Counted from the stretch's first letter, positions 54,913 to 64,000 are shown. The stretch is DNA of 64,000 nt from a bacterium (GCA_016932575.1 JAFGCO010000001.1:1-64000), one strand, 5' to 3'. The notes: generated from the letters alone by a model not told the origin. Program-made: numbers and translations.

Positions 54913-55830
54913 TTAAAAAACTGAACGTACGCATTCTTCAATCTGTTTATGCCATCCTCTCCAGATAATAAAATCCAAAAAAACATTATAGAGCCAGTGA
55001 GCAATGATAATTGGCCAGAGAGACCGTATTCGAAGTGCAATCGCCGCCACACCAACACCCCAAAAGACCGTACCTACAATTTCAGGGACAGGTTTGCCAT
55101 AATGCCAGGTCGTATAAGCCAGCATTTGAATGAGAATAGAATATAATCCGAACCGGAACAGCGGCCAGTGCCTTTCTGTGGACCGTACGGATTTTATTTG
55201 TATTGAGTAAAGTCCGAATAATAGATACCCTCGAAAAGCAAATTCAATCGTAATAAAGAAAAACAAATAAATCAGCTCATAGATCAGAAACTCCCAGCCA
55301 TGGGAGATTGTGTAGGCCAATGTACCGTCCGCATTCCATTTTTGAAATAAAGGATATTCTTTTTGCATTCCCTTGTCAACAGAAGAGGAAATAACAAAAA
55401 TGGATGTAAAAATCAGCAAGGTAGAAAATGCCACCCAAGCTTTGTGACGATTTTTACGGTTCGGCCATCCCAAACCATATTCTCTTAAATTTGACTTAAA
55501 CCAGACTTTAATAATAATACAGGGAATAACGACAACCAAAAAAAAGCCCGCCACATAAGAGACCAGCTGCTCTCCCCAACCCAGACCGAAAGTGACTTTT
55601 CGGATCCAGCTCGATCCGAAGAACTGCCGGATCACTTCCATATTGCCATGGAACCCCCACAACAGGAGCATAAGAAAACTTGACCACAAAATGATCGCGG
55701 CTTTGTCTGTTAATTTTTTTACTGTTGTCCAGATAATCGCCCAGATATCGGCTGCATCAAATCGGCCATCTTCGATACGATTCTGGGCTTCAGGACTGAT
55801 ATCCGGCTTGTTCGGCATATGAAATTTCAT
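54913..55830 (-). CDS. CPBP (CAAX-protease-like) membrane protein lacking the first catalytic Glu
   Basis: 305 aa with about eight helices. The CPBP/Abi motifs are recognisable: motif 1 at 195-200 reads IEFAFR instead of EExxxR, motif 2 ends in TTWH (His243), and motif 3 is HWLYN (His278, Asn282). The first Glu of motif 1, needed in Rce1-type proteases, is Ile195. The protein may therefore be catalytically altered or a membrane chaperone/receptor. It starts 15 bp after the DUF362 gene stop and precedes the metallophosphoesterase by about 70 bp. Confidence 0.75.
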   Translation of the reverse strand: MKFHMPNKPDISPEAQNRIEDGRFDAADIWAIIWTTVKKLTDKAAIILWSSFLMLLLWGFHGNMEVIRQFFGSSWIRKVTFGLGWGEQLVSYVAGFFLVVVIPCIIIKVWFKSNLREYGLGWPNRKNRHKAWVAFSTLLIFTSIFVISSSVDKGMQKEYPLFQKWNADGTLAYTISHGWEFLIYELIYLFFFITIEFAFRGYLLFGLYSIQIKSVRSTERHWPLFRFGLYSILIQMLAYTTWHYGKPVPEIVGTVFWGVGVAAIALRIRSLWPIIIAHWLYNVFLDFIIWRGWHKQIEECVRSVF

Positions 55831-55845
55831 GGTTGGCTCATTCGT

Positions 55846-56964
55846 TTAACGATGACGTTTATAGAGTTTTTTATACCATTTGCATCCTTTGAAAATTCCA
55901 TACATCTTTTTGGTAAACCATACACCAAATCTTGAAAAAATATTTTTAGGAGGAAACATTGAATAATCAATAAACCGTGCGGCTGGTTTCATGTTGATAA
56001 ATGCCCAGGCAACATAGACTTCTTCAATAATATCGATCGCATTCACCATTTGGTCTGTGACGTTCTGCCATGGCATAAGATCTGAAAACAGGGTGTTTTG
56101 ATCACCGGCCACTGTATATTCCGGATAATCACTCGAGCCACCATGGATTTGTTGAACAACCCGTTTTAAAATGCGGGATTTTTTATAATCCAATCCGGCC
56201 CGCCTGAAAGTTTCCATATCAACAGCCACAGCATCCCGGCCTCCAAAAAGCATTTTCAAAGGCCGCGGGCTGGGTAATTTATAACCCTGAAATCCATCAG
56301 ATGCTACCCAGGCATCTATAAAAGCAAAGTGCACAGGAAAATTTCGGTAAGACCGGCCTGTCACGTCCCATACCTCATCTTTCATATGATATTCACACAC
56401 CTTATTGGGATTCGGAAAGCACCCGTAAATATTCTTCACAGACAGGGTCATATAATCGTGCTCATGGGTTTTACACTTTGCAAATGAAATCCTGAAATCC
56501 GCATCTCGCCAGGATTTCCCTGCGGTATGCCTCCAGACTTTCTTTTTTCCGCTAAAATGCACATAATGATATTGGTGCGGCACAGACTCATTGGTCAGGT
56601 CAACGATCCGGTAGCTGCCATTCGGATTGTATCCAATCTTTCTGGCTACAAATTGCACGGTGTGATTTTTAAACATACGTCCTACATCGTTCTGTGCTTC
56701 TACGACTGAAATATTTATGTAACCCAGATCTCGAATATGTTCGATAAGCCGTTCAACAAGATACTTGTCGGTTACAACCACCTCGTGATCTTTCGGATTG
56801 ATATAAACCATCATGTTTGGCTTGATCACGATAGAAAAATCCGTTTTCGACTTTTCCGATCTTGAAAACTGCTCATGAAGGATGCCATCAAATTCCGTGA
56901 TTGATAATAATTTTTGAAATGTTTTAATTTTTTCACCGCCCTGTAGGACACCGACAATATTCAT
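55846..56964 (-). CDS. DUF362 domain protein
   Basis: 372 aa, no signal peptide and no ferredoxin-type CxxCxxC cluster at the end, unlike many DUF362 proteins. The DUF362 core is visible as FSIVIKPNMMVYINPKDHEVV (44-64, 21 residues in the protein, read here as IKPNMM followed by a proline-rich turn), VVEAQNDVGRMF, and DADFRISFAKCKTHEHDYMT with NIYGCFPNP. Function unknown; the family has been linked to metal or radical chemistry only loosely. It is the first gene of a four-gene minus-strand operon. The basic C-terminus (KKLYKRHR) could contact membrane or nucleic acid. Confidence 0.75.
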   Translation of the reverse strand: MNIVGVLQGGEKIKTFQKLLSITEFDGILHEQFSRSEKSKTDFSIVIKPNMMVYINPKDHEVVVTDKYLVERLIEHIRDLGYINISVVEAQNDVGRMFKNHTVQFVARKIGYNPNGSYRIVDLTNESVPHQYHYVHFSGKKKVWRHTAGKSWRDADFRISFAKCKTHEHDYMTLSVKNIYGCFPNPNKVCEYHMKDEVWDVTGRSYRNFPVHFAFIDAWVASDGFQGYKLPSPRPLKMLFGGRDAVAVDMETFRRAGLDYKKSRILKRVVQQIHGGSSDYPEYTVAGDQNTLFSDLMPWQNVTDQMVNAIDIIEEVYVAWAFINMKPAARFIDYSMFPPKNIFSRFGVWFTKKMYGIFKGCKWYKKLYKRHR

Positions 56965-57365
56965 AAAACCTCCCCAAATGACTGATAAGGCAGTTTAAGT
57001 GTATATCTGTTGTTCTTATACAAAATCATAAAAAAAGAATAATATTAAAAACAGTTTAAAAAAACCGGCGTAAAAGTCAAGAAAAATTATGAATTTATTT
57101 TAAAAACAAATGTATCGGACAAAAACAATTCGATTATTATTTATTTTGCCAAACATCCAATTATTTTTACATCTTAGACAAGTCACGTTGAAAGGCACAG
57201 TGTTTGCCATATGTATTTTTGTAATGGATAATAGCCGTTATTCTCAATATGAAATATTTGTCATATATATGAAGACAATTTAAAAAAACGGCATTTCATT
57301 TTGCAATTGTCCGGTATTTTTCAGGCGAATTCCGGAAATAAAAATACGCCTGGGGGGATGGATTA
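56965..57365. other. AT-rich divergent intergenic region with possible promoter
   Basis: No gene. The 400-bp region separates the DUF362 operon from the large vWA gene and must hold promoters for both. A candidate for the plus strand is TTGTCA (57258-57263), 17 bp, TAAAAA (57281-57286), giving a leader of about 75 nt to the TTG start. I saw no clear promoter for the minus strand and no repeat. Confidence 0.35.
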
Positions 57366-60300
57366 TTGATTTTAAAATACAGGTTCATATTCAGAGATAT
57401 TATCCATACTGTATTATCTCGTGCTGCAGGTGTTCATAAAGGGATCCTGTCTTTCTGTTTGATACTTGTTGCTGTCCCTGTATTGTCACAGGTCAAAGGG
57501 ATAAAAATTCAGTTTCTGGACATCGGCATCACTGATACGACCATGTATAATAATCTGCCCGCAGATTTTCCCTATCCTGTTCTTTCATTGATTCAGATCC
57601 AGGATGAAGCCCATCATTATATACACGGTCTGGCTGCCACGGATGAATGGATAGGACCAGACGATATTGCTGAAATCGGCCTTCCCGTCAATGATATATG
57701 GATAAAAATCAACGAAAGACATGCATGGAAAAATTATCCGGCAAATCAGAATGTAAAAGACATGGAACCCAGCTTCATGGTGTCGGAATTAACTCAAGTA
57801 GCAGGTTATGGCGTATCTATGGCTTTGGCCATGGATTACAGCGGAAGCATGCGAAACGGTATTTTGGATGCAGAAGAAGCAGCAAAACTGTTGGTCCGCA
57901 GAATCAATAAAAACGATAAGATTGCCATTATTAAAATTACAAAAGACATTAAAATGTATCAGGATTTTACTAACGACACCACTTTGCTCATGGATGCAAT
58001 TGTCACTCGAACGCCGGATCGGACCGGCACGGCCCTGAATCAGGGGATTTATGAGGCTGTAAATGCCTGTGCCAATATCAGCGGCCGACGCAGCGTGGTG
58101 GTTTATACGGATGGATTGAATGACATGGCCGGCCCCACCGCAACAGAAATAATTAACCTGGCCAATGAGTTGGGTGTTATGATATTTACGATCGGACTGG
58201 GTGATGAAATTGACGAAAAAGATTTGGGTAAAATCGCAGTGGAAACCGGAGGATATTACCGCCGGACACCCAATCCAGGCAGTCTTGGATTGATTTACGA
58301 ACGTATCTATCACTATATCAACGGATTTTACGCAATGGCCCACACAAGCACGGATCCATATTACAATGGCACGTTGAGACGGGTGGATATTGATGTTCAG
58401 GTGGAAAAACTGACGGGTCACGGCTGGGGAACATATTATGTTCCCTTCCTGCCTCGCAATGTTCGAATTCAAAATCGGGTGGTTTCGGATTCTATGCTGG
58501 TCTCTCAGGGGGACACGCTATACTTCGCCACATCAGACGATACGGTATCCTATACACTCACCATCGACTGTGACGGCCCCGGTATCGCTCATGATATTGT
58601 CGTTAAAAATGTGCCTGATCAGCATGTGATTCCGTTCTCCTATGACTTGCCGCCGGACACAACCATTGGCGATACATTATTTTGGTATATTGAACGCATG
58701 GAAGGTGAAACACGGAACAGCATCCATTATAATGCCAAAGTCTCCACATATCTGCCCATGCACACCATCGAATTAAAAAACCACGCATTCATAAATTGTC
58801 CGTTTGACTCTATTGCTGAAGACAATGAAGCCACATCGATATTGCTGGCAAAAGGCCATCCTGATTTTCTGGTTCGCTGCCTTTCAAACGGGGGCCTTGC
58901 CTCTCCCGGACATCCATTAACTCTGTCTGCCTTTCTCAGCAATTACGGAAATGCCAACGCGGAAGTTCCTGTTAATGTTCGATTTTATCTGAAATCAACG
59001 AACGGTCAGCTGATTGACGAATTGTCTGTGCCTTCTCTCAACTTATCGGATTCAACAAAGATAACCGGTGTATGGAAAAATCCGGTCAGCGGCACCTATA
59101 ATATCTATATTGTTGCGGATCAGGAGGACATAATTAAGGAATTGCGCGAGGACAATAATCAAGACTCCTGTATCATTCAGGTCGGAATCAATGACTTGTC
59201 AGCGCAAATCAGCGAAATCAATTATCGAAATCCGGTTCGGGATAAACAGGCAGGATTTCCTGTTCCCATATTGACGAAAATCAATGTCCTTGATCAAAAT
59301 CTCCATACCGTTTTTGGCCTTGCAGATGCAAATGATTGGATCGATCATTCCCAAACCGCAGAGAGCGGTGAATCTGTAAAAAACCATTGGACCGGATTAA
59401 ACGAATCACCATGGGGATGCACACCGTCAAGATGCGGGACAAGTGTTATTGAGGAAATTCAGGTCACTGAAATACGTCGGGACTCTTTGTCGGTTGTTTT
59501 TGTTGCTGAAATCTCAAACAGCATGAATGGCTGGCGACAACAGGTGCAGAGGGATATATTAGGGATTCTCAATCCTGAAATTAATGATTGGGGCGCTGTC
59601 GTTGGTCTTGGCAATACTGTCCAAACCCTGCAGACATTTACTCAGGATACTTCACTGCTGTTTGGATCATTGCAGTCCAGCGGCAATACCAGCAAACGGT
59701 TGATCTATGACGGCTGCATTCAGGGATTGGATCTGGCAATTTCCCGAAATAACCGTCGAGGCGTTGTCGTCTTGGTATCCGGTAAGGAGCAAGGGGGAAC
59801 GCAATCCTTACAGCAGGTGATTGAAACTGTCCAAAATCGTAGTGTCCCAATATATCTGGTGCAAATCGGAAACAGTCCTTATAATCAAGATTTTGAAATT
59901 CTGGCGGATACTACCGGTGGATGGTATTTTCAGGTAAGCCACCAGGATCAGTCTGAATCGACAGCCGGTTTGCTTGAAGACATGCTTCGAAATTATTATT
60001 GCCTCTCATTTGCCTCACCGGATACCCTGCGCGATGAAACACTGCGTGTAGTAGATGTTGAGGTGACCGCTTATCAACAATCCGCATGTGATGCAGGCGT
60101 ATATCGCGCACCGGCCGGCTTCGCGGATCTCGAGATAATTAAAACGGGCCGGGCCATCAGTCAGTATCTCACCCAGACAGATCCGGCAGAACAACGGGTA
60201 CAGCCGGGGGACAGTATTACTTATACGTTATCAATTAAAAATACAGGTCATTATGATATCGACCAAATTTTGATTCGGGACCAGCTGCCGGATAATTTAA

Positions 60301-61550
60301 AAATCGCGGAATCTTCTATACCATACACCCAATCAAGTTCACAACATCTCCGGTGGATGATTGACTCGTTATCCGTGTATCAATCGGCACAAATCCTCTA
60401 TACCTGTTTTGTGGATACTGTTGATGCCGCAACTGAATTTCCACTGATCAATCAGGCTTCGCTTATTCATTCAAGAGATGAAATCACGGAGAATAATACC
60501 AGCCGTGACATCATTATCCTTGTACCGCTTAAAGGGCCCGATTTAAACATTATTAAAACCGGCCGGGCAGATTCTTCTGTTGTATTCCAACAGGATACAA
60601 TCTGGATAGCCGATCCCGGTGACACAGTCAGTTATACCATAGAAATCATCAACGAGGGGGAAATGATCTGTCGGGATATCACACTAAGCGATACGCTTTC
60701 TAAATGGCTGACACTGGTATCTGTTCCTGAGAATGCTGAAGTCGAAGACAATGTCATACACTGGTCCATTCATCCGCTCGCATCAAGAGGAGGAACAGAA
60801 ACGCTCATATATACATGCGCTGTGGATACATTCGTACCCCCCTGGGATGAAATGATTCTGAACAATGCGATAGTCACCGCACCTAAAGACACGCTGCTTA
60901 ATAATAACTGTGTGACGGACACGCTTTGGATCGTGGGCCTCCAACCGCCCGGACCTCAAATTCAAATCTCTAAAAACCAGATCCAGCCGGGAGACAGTAT
61001 CACGGTTTCCGCAATGTCTCCGATCATCATTGAGAGTTGGGATTTAGTTATTTTTTATGAAGACGGCTCCATGTTATATGACTTTGGAGATGATTTTATC
61101 AAATCGAATCCTTTAACTCCTGGACAATGGATCACTGTTTCCAATGAATTCAACGACACTTATATGCGAACGGGTCAAAAACAGGAACAGGTGGGATTTG
61201 TGATTGAAACCACAGATATTTGGGGAAGCGTTAGATCGGACACGGCCTTTGTCACCATTCGCTCCTCAGACGCGTTTTCCCTGGATCGCAATGTCTTTAG
61301 ACCGAATTATGATTCTTATTTAACATTGAAATTCAAACTCAGTTCGAATCGACACGCAACCATTCAAATCTTTGATCTTTCGGGCCATCGTATTAAAAAT
61401 TTGGCCAGCCAATCCTTCCTGGCAGGCTGGAACAGTCTTCAATGGGATGGTCTGGACAATCACGGCAGAACCGTGGGCAGCGGTGTGTATCTCGCTTTAC
61501 TGAATGCCGGTGAATATACAAAAGCTCACAAATTCATTCTGGTGCGATAG
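57366..61550 (+). CDS. Giant secreted surface protein: two vWA modules, CARDB, two DUF11 repeats and FlgD-like tail (TTG start)
   Basis: 1394 aa. The TTG at 57366 follows GGGGGG; a signal peptide ends near VPVLSQ (about 41). Module 1 has a 90-aa lead domain (FPYPVLSL at 68), then a vWA domain with an intact MIDAS, DYSGSM (157-162). A CARDB-like domain lies near 505-610. Module 2 repeats the lead domain (FPVPILTK near 630) and vWA, but its MIDAS reads EISNSM near 714. Two DUF11 repeats begin near 918 and 1057 (IIKTGRA in both). The FlgD-like tail (about 1305-1394) supports export to the surface. Adhesion is the likely role. AT-rich divergent DNA precedes it. Confidence 0.85.
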   Translation: MILKYRFIFRDIIHTVLSRAAGVHKGILSFCLILVAVPVLSQVKGIKIQFLDIGITDTTMYNNLPADFPYPVLSLIQIQDEAHHYIHGLAATDEWIGPDDIAEIGLPVNDIWIKINERHAWKNYPANQNVKDMEPSFMVSELTQVAGYGVSMALAMDYSGSMRNGILDAEEAAKLLVRRINKNDKIAIIKITKDIKMYQDFTNDTTLLMDAIVTRTPDRTGTALNQGIYEAVNACANISGRRSVVVYTDGLNDMAGPTATEIINLANELGVMIFTIGLGDEIDEKDLGKIAVETGGYYRRTPNPGSLGLIYERIYHYINGFYAMAHTSTDPYYNGTLRRVDIDVQVEKLTGHGWGTYYVPFLPRNVRIQNRVVSDSMLVSQGDTLYFATSDDTVSYTLTIDCDGPGIAHDIVVKNVPDQHVIPFSYDLPPDTTIGDTLFWYIERMEGETRNSIHYNAKVSTYLPMHTIELKNHAFINCPFDSIAEDNEATSILLAKGHPDFLVRCLSNGGLASPGHPLTLSAFLSNYGNANAEVPVNVRFYLKSTNGQLIDELSVPSLNLSDSTKITGVWKNPVSGTYNIYIVADQEDIIKELREDNNQDSCIIQVGINDLSAQISEINYRNPVRDKQAGFPVPILTKINVLDQNLHTVFGLADANDWIDHSQTAESGESVKNHWTGLNESPWGCTPSRCGTSVIEEIQVTEIRRDSLSVVFVAEISNSMNGWRQQVQRDILGILNPEINDWGAVVGLGNTVQTLQTFTQDTSLLFGSLQSSGNTSKRLIYDGCIQGLDLAISRNNRRGVVVLVSGKEQGGTQSLQQVIETVQNRSVPIYLVQIGNSPYNQDFEILADTTGGWYFQVSHQDQSESTAGLLEDMLRNYYCLSFASPDTLRDETLRVVDVEVTAYQQSACDAGVYRAPAGFADLEIIKTGRAISQYLTQTDPAEQRVQPGDSITYTLSIKNTGHYDIDQILIRDQLPDNLKIAESSIPYTQSSSQHLRWMIDSLSVYQSAQILYTCFVDTVDAATEFPLINQASLIHSRDEITENNTSRDIIILVPLKGPDLNIIKTGRADSSVVFQQDTIWIADPGDTVSYTIEIINEGEMICRDITLSDTLSKWLTLVSVPENAEVEDNVIHWSIHPLASRGGTETLIYTCAVDTFVPPWDEMILNNAIVTAPKDTLLNNNCVTDTLWIVGLQPPGPQIQISKNQIQPGDSITVSAMSPIIIESWDLVIFYEDGSMLYDFGDDFIKSNPLTPGQWITVSNEFNDTYMRTGQKQEQVGFVIETTDIWGSVRSDTAFVTIRSSDAFSLDRNVFRPNYDSYLTLKFKLSSNRHATIQIFDLSGHRIKNLASQSFLAGWNSLQWDGLDNHGRTVGSGVYLALLNAGEYTKAHKFILVR

Positions 61551-61690
61551 ATCTGCTCATTCCCCCACGATGATCAATCAATTTTCTTCAATTCTGCTGT
61601 CCGCTGAATAGGGCAAAAGAAGTGTTTTTATCTTTCCTTTCAGGCAGGTTCCGGCATGCTTTCAGCCGTAAGGAGATCCTCGGCATAGTA

Positions 61691-61727
61691 AAACCTACGA
61701 GGTCTCAAAGACCTCGTAGGTTTTTTT
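61691..61727. terminator. Bidirectional terminator formed by the CCTACGAGGTC palindrome
   Basis: Arms AAACCTACGAGGTC (61691-61704) and GACCTCGTAGGTTT (61710-61723) pair perfectly over 14 bp around the loop TCAAA, followed by T residues on the plus strand and four T on the minus strand. It lies between two convergent genes. A second copy is at 63303-63337. Confidence 0.85.
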
Positions 61728-61811
61728 AAAGCTGGAAGAGCGGTGTTCTCCCCTCGAGGCATGCCCGTCAATCTTTTTAGCTGGATCTGATATATCCCGA
61801 TTCAGACCGCA

Positions 61812-63056
61812 TCAAATAGTCTTTTCCAGGGCAGTCAACCGTTTAAGCAGCTCGACGTTCTGTTTTTGCAATGCTTTAATTTGATTGTTCTGTTCAATCA
61901 GGTAAAGGGTTAGCTCTTCAATTTTCTTTAAATGCATAGACTGCATTTCACCTACAGGTACTGAGACCATCTCAAATGACTTGGCGGAAGGTATGTCCGG
62001 TAAATGTTTTTCAATATCTATAAATTCTTCGACCTCCTCAATTGAACGCAAAGGATAGTCATCATCAAATACATAATCGGGGATACTCTGTTTGACTTCT
62101 ATCTCCTCTGCACCGATTATACCATTGACCGCGAGTTGATATATCCCTGGATATTTTATCCCAATAGCTACCTTGCCTGTTGGATCGATTGATATAATTG
62201 CATCGGTATCTTGAGAATCCTGATTCGGTGAAGCAGGTTTGATATAAAGACGGCCATTGACACCACTGACAATCGACCATTCCTGATCGGTGTTCAACTT
62301 CTTCAAATAGATATTCGGCCTGTTATTCCCTGTAAAGGTCAGGCCCTTATTATACGATCCATGTATATGTAATTGACCATCAGGAATAATACCAATACCC
62401 ACTTTTCCTCCAAAATATGTATTGCCACCTTCATTTTGAATCCTCAGCACACTGTCATCATCATCATAGATATAATCTGTATATAAAGAATTATTGTCTT
62501 TAATGTAAATATCACCATCCACATACAAACTCGCTTTGCCAGGGGAAGCACTTATGCCAAATGTAACATCACCACCATTGTATTGAACCCCCCCTTCTCC
62601 TGGCCAATTTGTATCATCTAAATGCCAGTCACCGATTCTTAAATATTCATTCACCCTAATCCTCCCGTTCACATCCAATTCAAAGGACGGATTTGCAGTA
62701 TTGATACCGACATAACCATTTTGTTTGATATAAAATGGTGAATCCCAATCCACAAGACCGTCTGTCACATTACCAATTTCAAATCCTGCAGAAACGCCAG
62801 ATACAACCTGCCATGTAACGCCTGAAGACGTGTTCAGCAAGTTCAATTCAGCACCTCCGTCACTTTCAATTTTAATATCTCCCATAACATGTAAAAATTG
62901 ATTCGGACTGTCCGTACCGATTCCCACATTATTGTTCTCACTTATGCCGATGCTACTAGTACCGTTTGGAAGAAACAACTCCTCTTGACCAGTTAATGAT
63001 AAATTGGTGATTAAGATTGCGATACCTATCATCTTTATTTTATTTTTAGAACTCAT
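61812..63056 (-). CDS. Secreted tail-fibre-like protein with C-terminal coiled coil
   Basis: 414 aa. A signal peptide (about 1-23) precedes repeated beta units of the type VGIGTDSPNQFLHVMGD, VGINTANPSFELDVNGRI and VGIGIIPDGQLHIHG, common in FCB-group tail-fibre or adhesin-like proteins. The end has the group's conserved layout: IPDYVFDDDYPL, then IEEVEEFIDIEKHLPDIPSA, then a coiled coil (KKIEELTLYLIEQNNQIKAL). It resembles endosialidase-chaperone-like tails but lacks the full intramolecular chaperone. Probably trimeric at the surface; no phage genes surround it. Confidence 0.75.
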   Translation of the reverse strand: MSSKNKIKMIGIAILITNLSLTGQEELFLPNGTSSIGISENNNVGIGTDSPNQFLHVMGDIKIESDGGAELNLLNTSSGVTWQVVSGVSAGFEIGNVTDGLVDWDSPFYIKQNGYVGINTANPSFELDVNGRIRVNEYLRIGDWHLDDTNWPGEGGVQYNGGDVTFGISASPGKASLYVDGDIYIKDNNSLYTDYIYDDDDSVLRIQNEGGNTYFGGKVGIGIIPDGQLHIHGSYNKGLTFTGNNRPNIYLKKLNTDQEWSIVSGVNGRLYIKPASPNQDSQDTDAIISIDPTGKVAIGIKYPGIYQLAVNGIIGAEEIEVKQSIPDYVFDDDYPLRSIEEVEEFIDIEKHLPDIPSAKSFEMVSVPVGEMQSMHLKKIEELTLYLIEQNNQIKALQKQNVELLKRLTALEKTI

Positions 63057-63302
63057 AGACGTCCCCTTAAAATTTCAAGTTCGACTGATCATTTCATTAT
63101 TCTTGCCTGAATGATTTTGTCGGTAACCCACCCGATACTCATCGAAAATCAATTTAAAATGAATATTCGAAAGAAAAATGATTAGCAGGGTAGTTTTAAG
63201 CATATCCCAACAACGATTCAATCCATTACAATGTTCTCAGGAAAATTCTTGATTCGAACCCGCCTTCCAACCTCAATCCCCTGGATCCCGGTGGCATTCC
63301 TG

Positions 63303-63337
63303 AAAACCTACGAGGTCTTGAAGACCTCGCAGATTTT
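63303..63337. repeat. Second copy of the CCTACGAGGTC palindrome (terminator-like)
   Basis: Arms AAAACCTACGAGGTCTT (63303-63319) and AAGACCTCGCAGATTTT (63321-63337) match at 15 of 17 positions, with a single-base centre. It starts just after the stop of the coathanger-stack gene on the minus strand and probably ends its transcript. It shares its core with the hairpin at 61691. Confidence 0.75.
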
Positions 63338-63339
63338 CA

Positions 63340-63999
63340 CTACCGCAGCAACACCATCTTCCGCGTTTTCACAAATTCACCTGCTTCAATAAGGCATATA
63401 TATACACCACTCGACAACACCTGTCCCCGGTCATCACAGCAATCCCAATTCACCTGCCAAAATCCCGCCTCTTTAGTTTCATCCACCAGGGTGCGTACTT
63501 TCTGCCCCATCATGTTATAAATGACCAGCCTCACACATCTCGCTTCAGGCAAGGCATAAGGAATGACCGTGATAGGATTGAATGGATTGGGTCGGTTGCA
63601 TGAAAGAGAAAACTGAGTGGGAATTTCCTGATCAACTCCATTTTGTTCCGTTGATTTAATATCCAAATCCTTCAGATCTTGAGACTGATCTGAAATTATA
63701 TTTGCACAGGCAGATCGCTTACCCAACGGCGGCGGATTATTTAATTGTGGATCGACTGTGGCATAAAATTCACATCCGTTTTTTGCATGAAAACCGTCCT
63801 GAAGTGTGATCGTATTTCCTGAAACAAAAATCATGTGAGCATTATTTTCTATTGTATATGCCGGACCGGTAGTTATTGTGTTTGCAGCAAAATGGACATT
63901 GTCTGTTATAACCGTTTGATTTTGAAGTGCCAAATCACTTTCAATTGGAGCGCTTTCCTGAACAGGGTCTGTCATAAACACCGGCGTTGTCGGTGCATT
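63340..63999 (-). CDS. Secreted protein with 3-coathanger stack and FlgD-like tail, 5' end cut by window edge
   Basis: The frame is open to the right edge (a GTG at 63981 is internal), so only the C-terminal about 220 aa are seen. NQTVITDNVHFAANTITTGP and ITLQDGFHAKNGCEFYATVD match the 3-coathanger-stack repeat used as a linker before sorting tails. The last 85 aa are a FlgD-like domain: RPNPFNPITVIPYALPEA, VNWDCCDDRGQVLSSGVY and the end KTRKMVLLR. The catalytic or binding part lies outside the window. Confidence 0.75.
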   Translation of the reverse strand, partial: NAPTTPVFMTDPVQESAPIESDLALQNQTVITDNVHFAANTITTGPAYTIENNAHMIFVSGNTITLQDGFHAKNGCEFYATVDPQLNNPPPLGKRSACANIISDQSQDLKDLDIKSTEQNGVDQEIPTQFSLSCNRPNPFNPITVIPYALPEARCVRLVIYNMMGQKVRTLVDETKEAGFWQVNWDCCDDRGQVLSSGVYICLIEAGEFVKTRKMVLLR

Positions 64000-64000
64000 G

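Noticed and set aside
57789-58472. 227-aa minus-strand open frame inside the vWA gene
   Set aside because: Antisense to the vWA domain; no motif and no start signal.
61812-63056. Reading the tail-fibre-like gene as a sign of a phage or contractile injection system
   Set aside because: It has a signal peptide and no sheath, baseplate or tail genes nearby; such proteins are common stand-alone surface proteins in this group.
1-64000. tRNA, rRNA, CRISPR arrays, prophage and IS elements
   Set aside because: I looked for tRNA-type T-loop sequences, regularly spaced repeats, and transposase or phage structural genes by eye and found none. A tRNAscan or CRISPR search could still find weak cases.

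Overview
The window looks like chromosome from an uncultivated Gram-negative bacterium of the FCB superphylum. A KSB1-, Calditrichota- or Marinimicrobia-like lineage fits best, but this is inference and no rRNA is present to test it. Support comes from an LptD-type LPS assembly protein, many outer-membrane beta-barrels and lipoproteins, and several secreted proteins ending in the FlgD-like sorting domain that opens with a YPNPFNP-type motif. The best promoters are of sigma70 type (TTGACA, 17 bp, TATAAT-like), unlike the TAnnTTTG promoters of Bacteroidia proper. I found no tRNA, rRNA, CRISPR array, prophage or insertion sequence.

Layout. Bases 1-1500 are AT-rich and look like a gene-cassette insertion: a GNAT gene cut by the window edge, an attC-like inverted repeat, and a small secreted barrel followed by another large inverted repeat. 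Bases 1.7-11 kb hold a PAP2 phosphatase/macrodomain pair, a GH115 alpha-glucuronidase, a D-lactate dehydrogenase-like enzyme, an amidohydrolase, a broken GNAT gene and a secreted GH12 glucanase. This points to use of plant hemicellulose with fermentative metabolism. Bases 11-20 kb carry a GT-C-like membrane protein, a proline transporter, a half-size permease, an outer-membrane protein/lipoprotein pair and delta-1-pyrroline-5-carboxylate dehydrogenase. Bases 20-33 kb carry an ABC exporter and a run of housekeeping genes on the minus strand (rarA, ROK kinase, lptD, ddl, an unknown envelope protein, gatB).

Bases 33-45 kb are mostly on the plus strand: a secreted FlgD-tailed protein with a clear promoter and terminator, then a tight cluster (77-aa protein, phosphodiesterase with TPRs, small sulfotransferase-like protein, MacB-like ABC pair), a hybrid histidine kinase, and a group of translation factors (ArfB, a stand-alone NFACT-R protein, an eIF1/SUI1-like factor) interleaved with an aminotransferase and a DUF4380 protein. 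Bases 45-53 kb hold a CsgG/TPR lipoprotein, barrel and lipoprotein trio, two membrane proteins and a periplasmic beta-propeller. Bases 53-57 kb form a minus-strand operon of DUF362, CPBP-like, metallophosphoesterase and a small membrane protein. Bases 57-64 kb hold surface proteins: a 1394-aa vWA/CARDB/DUF11 protein, a tail-fibre-like protein with a coiled-coil end, and a coathanger-stack protein cut by the window edge.

The least familiar units are the phosphodiesterase-TPR cluster at 34.3-39.2 kb, the translation-factor group at 41.3-45.3 kb, and the duplicated module in the 1394-aa protein.
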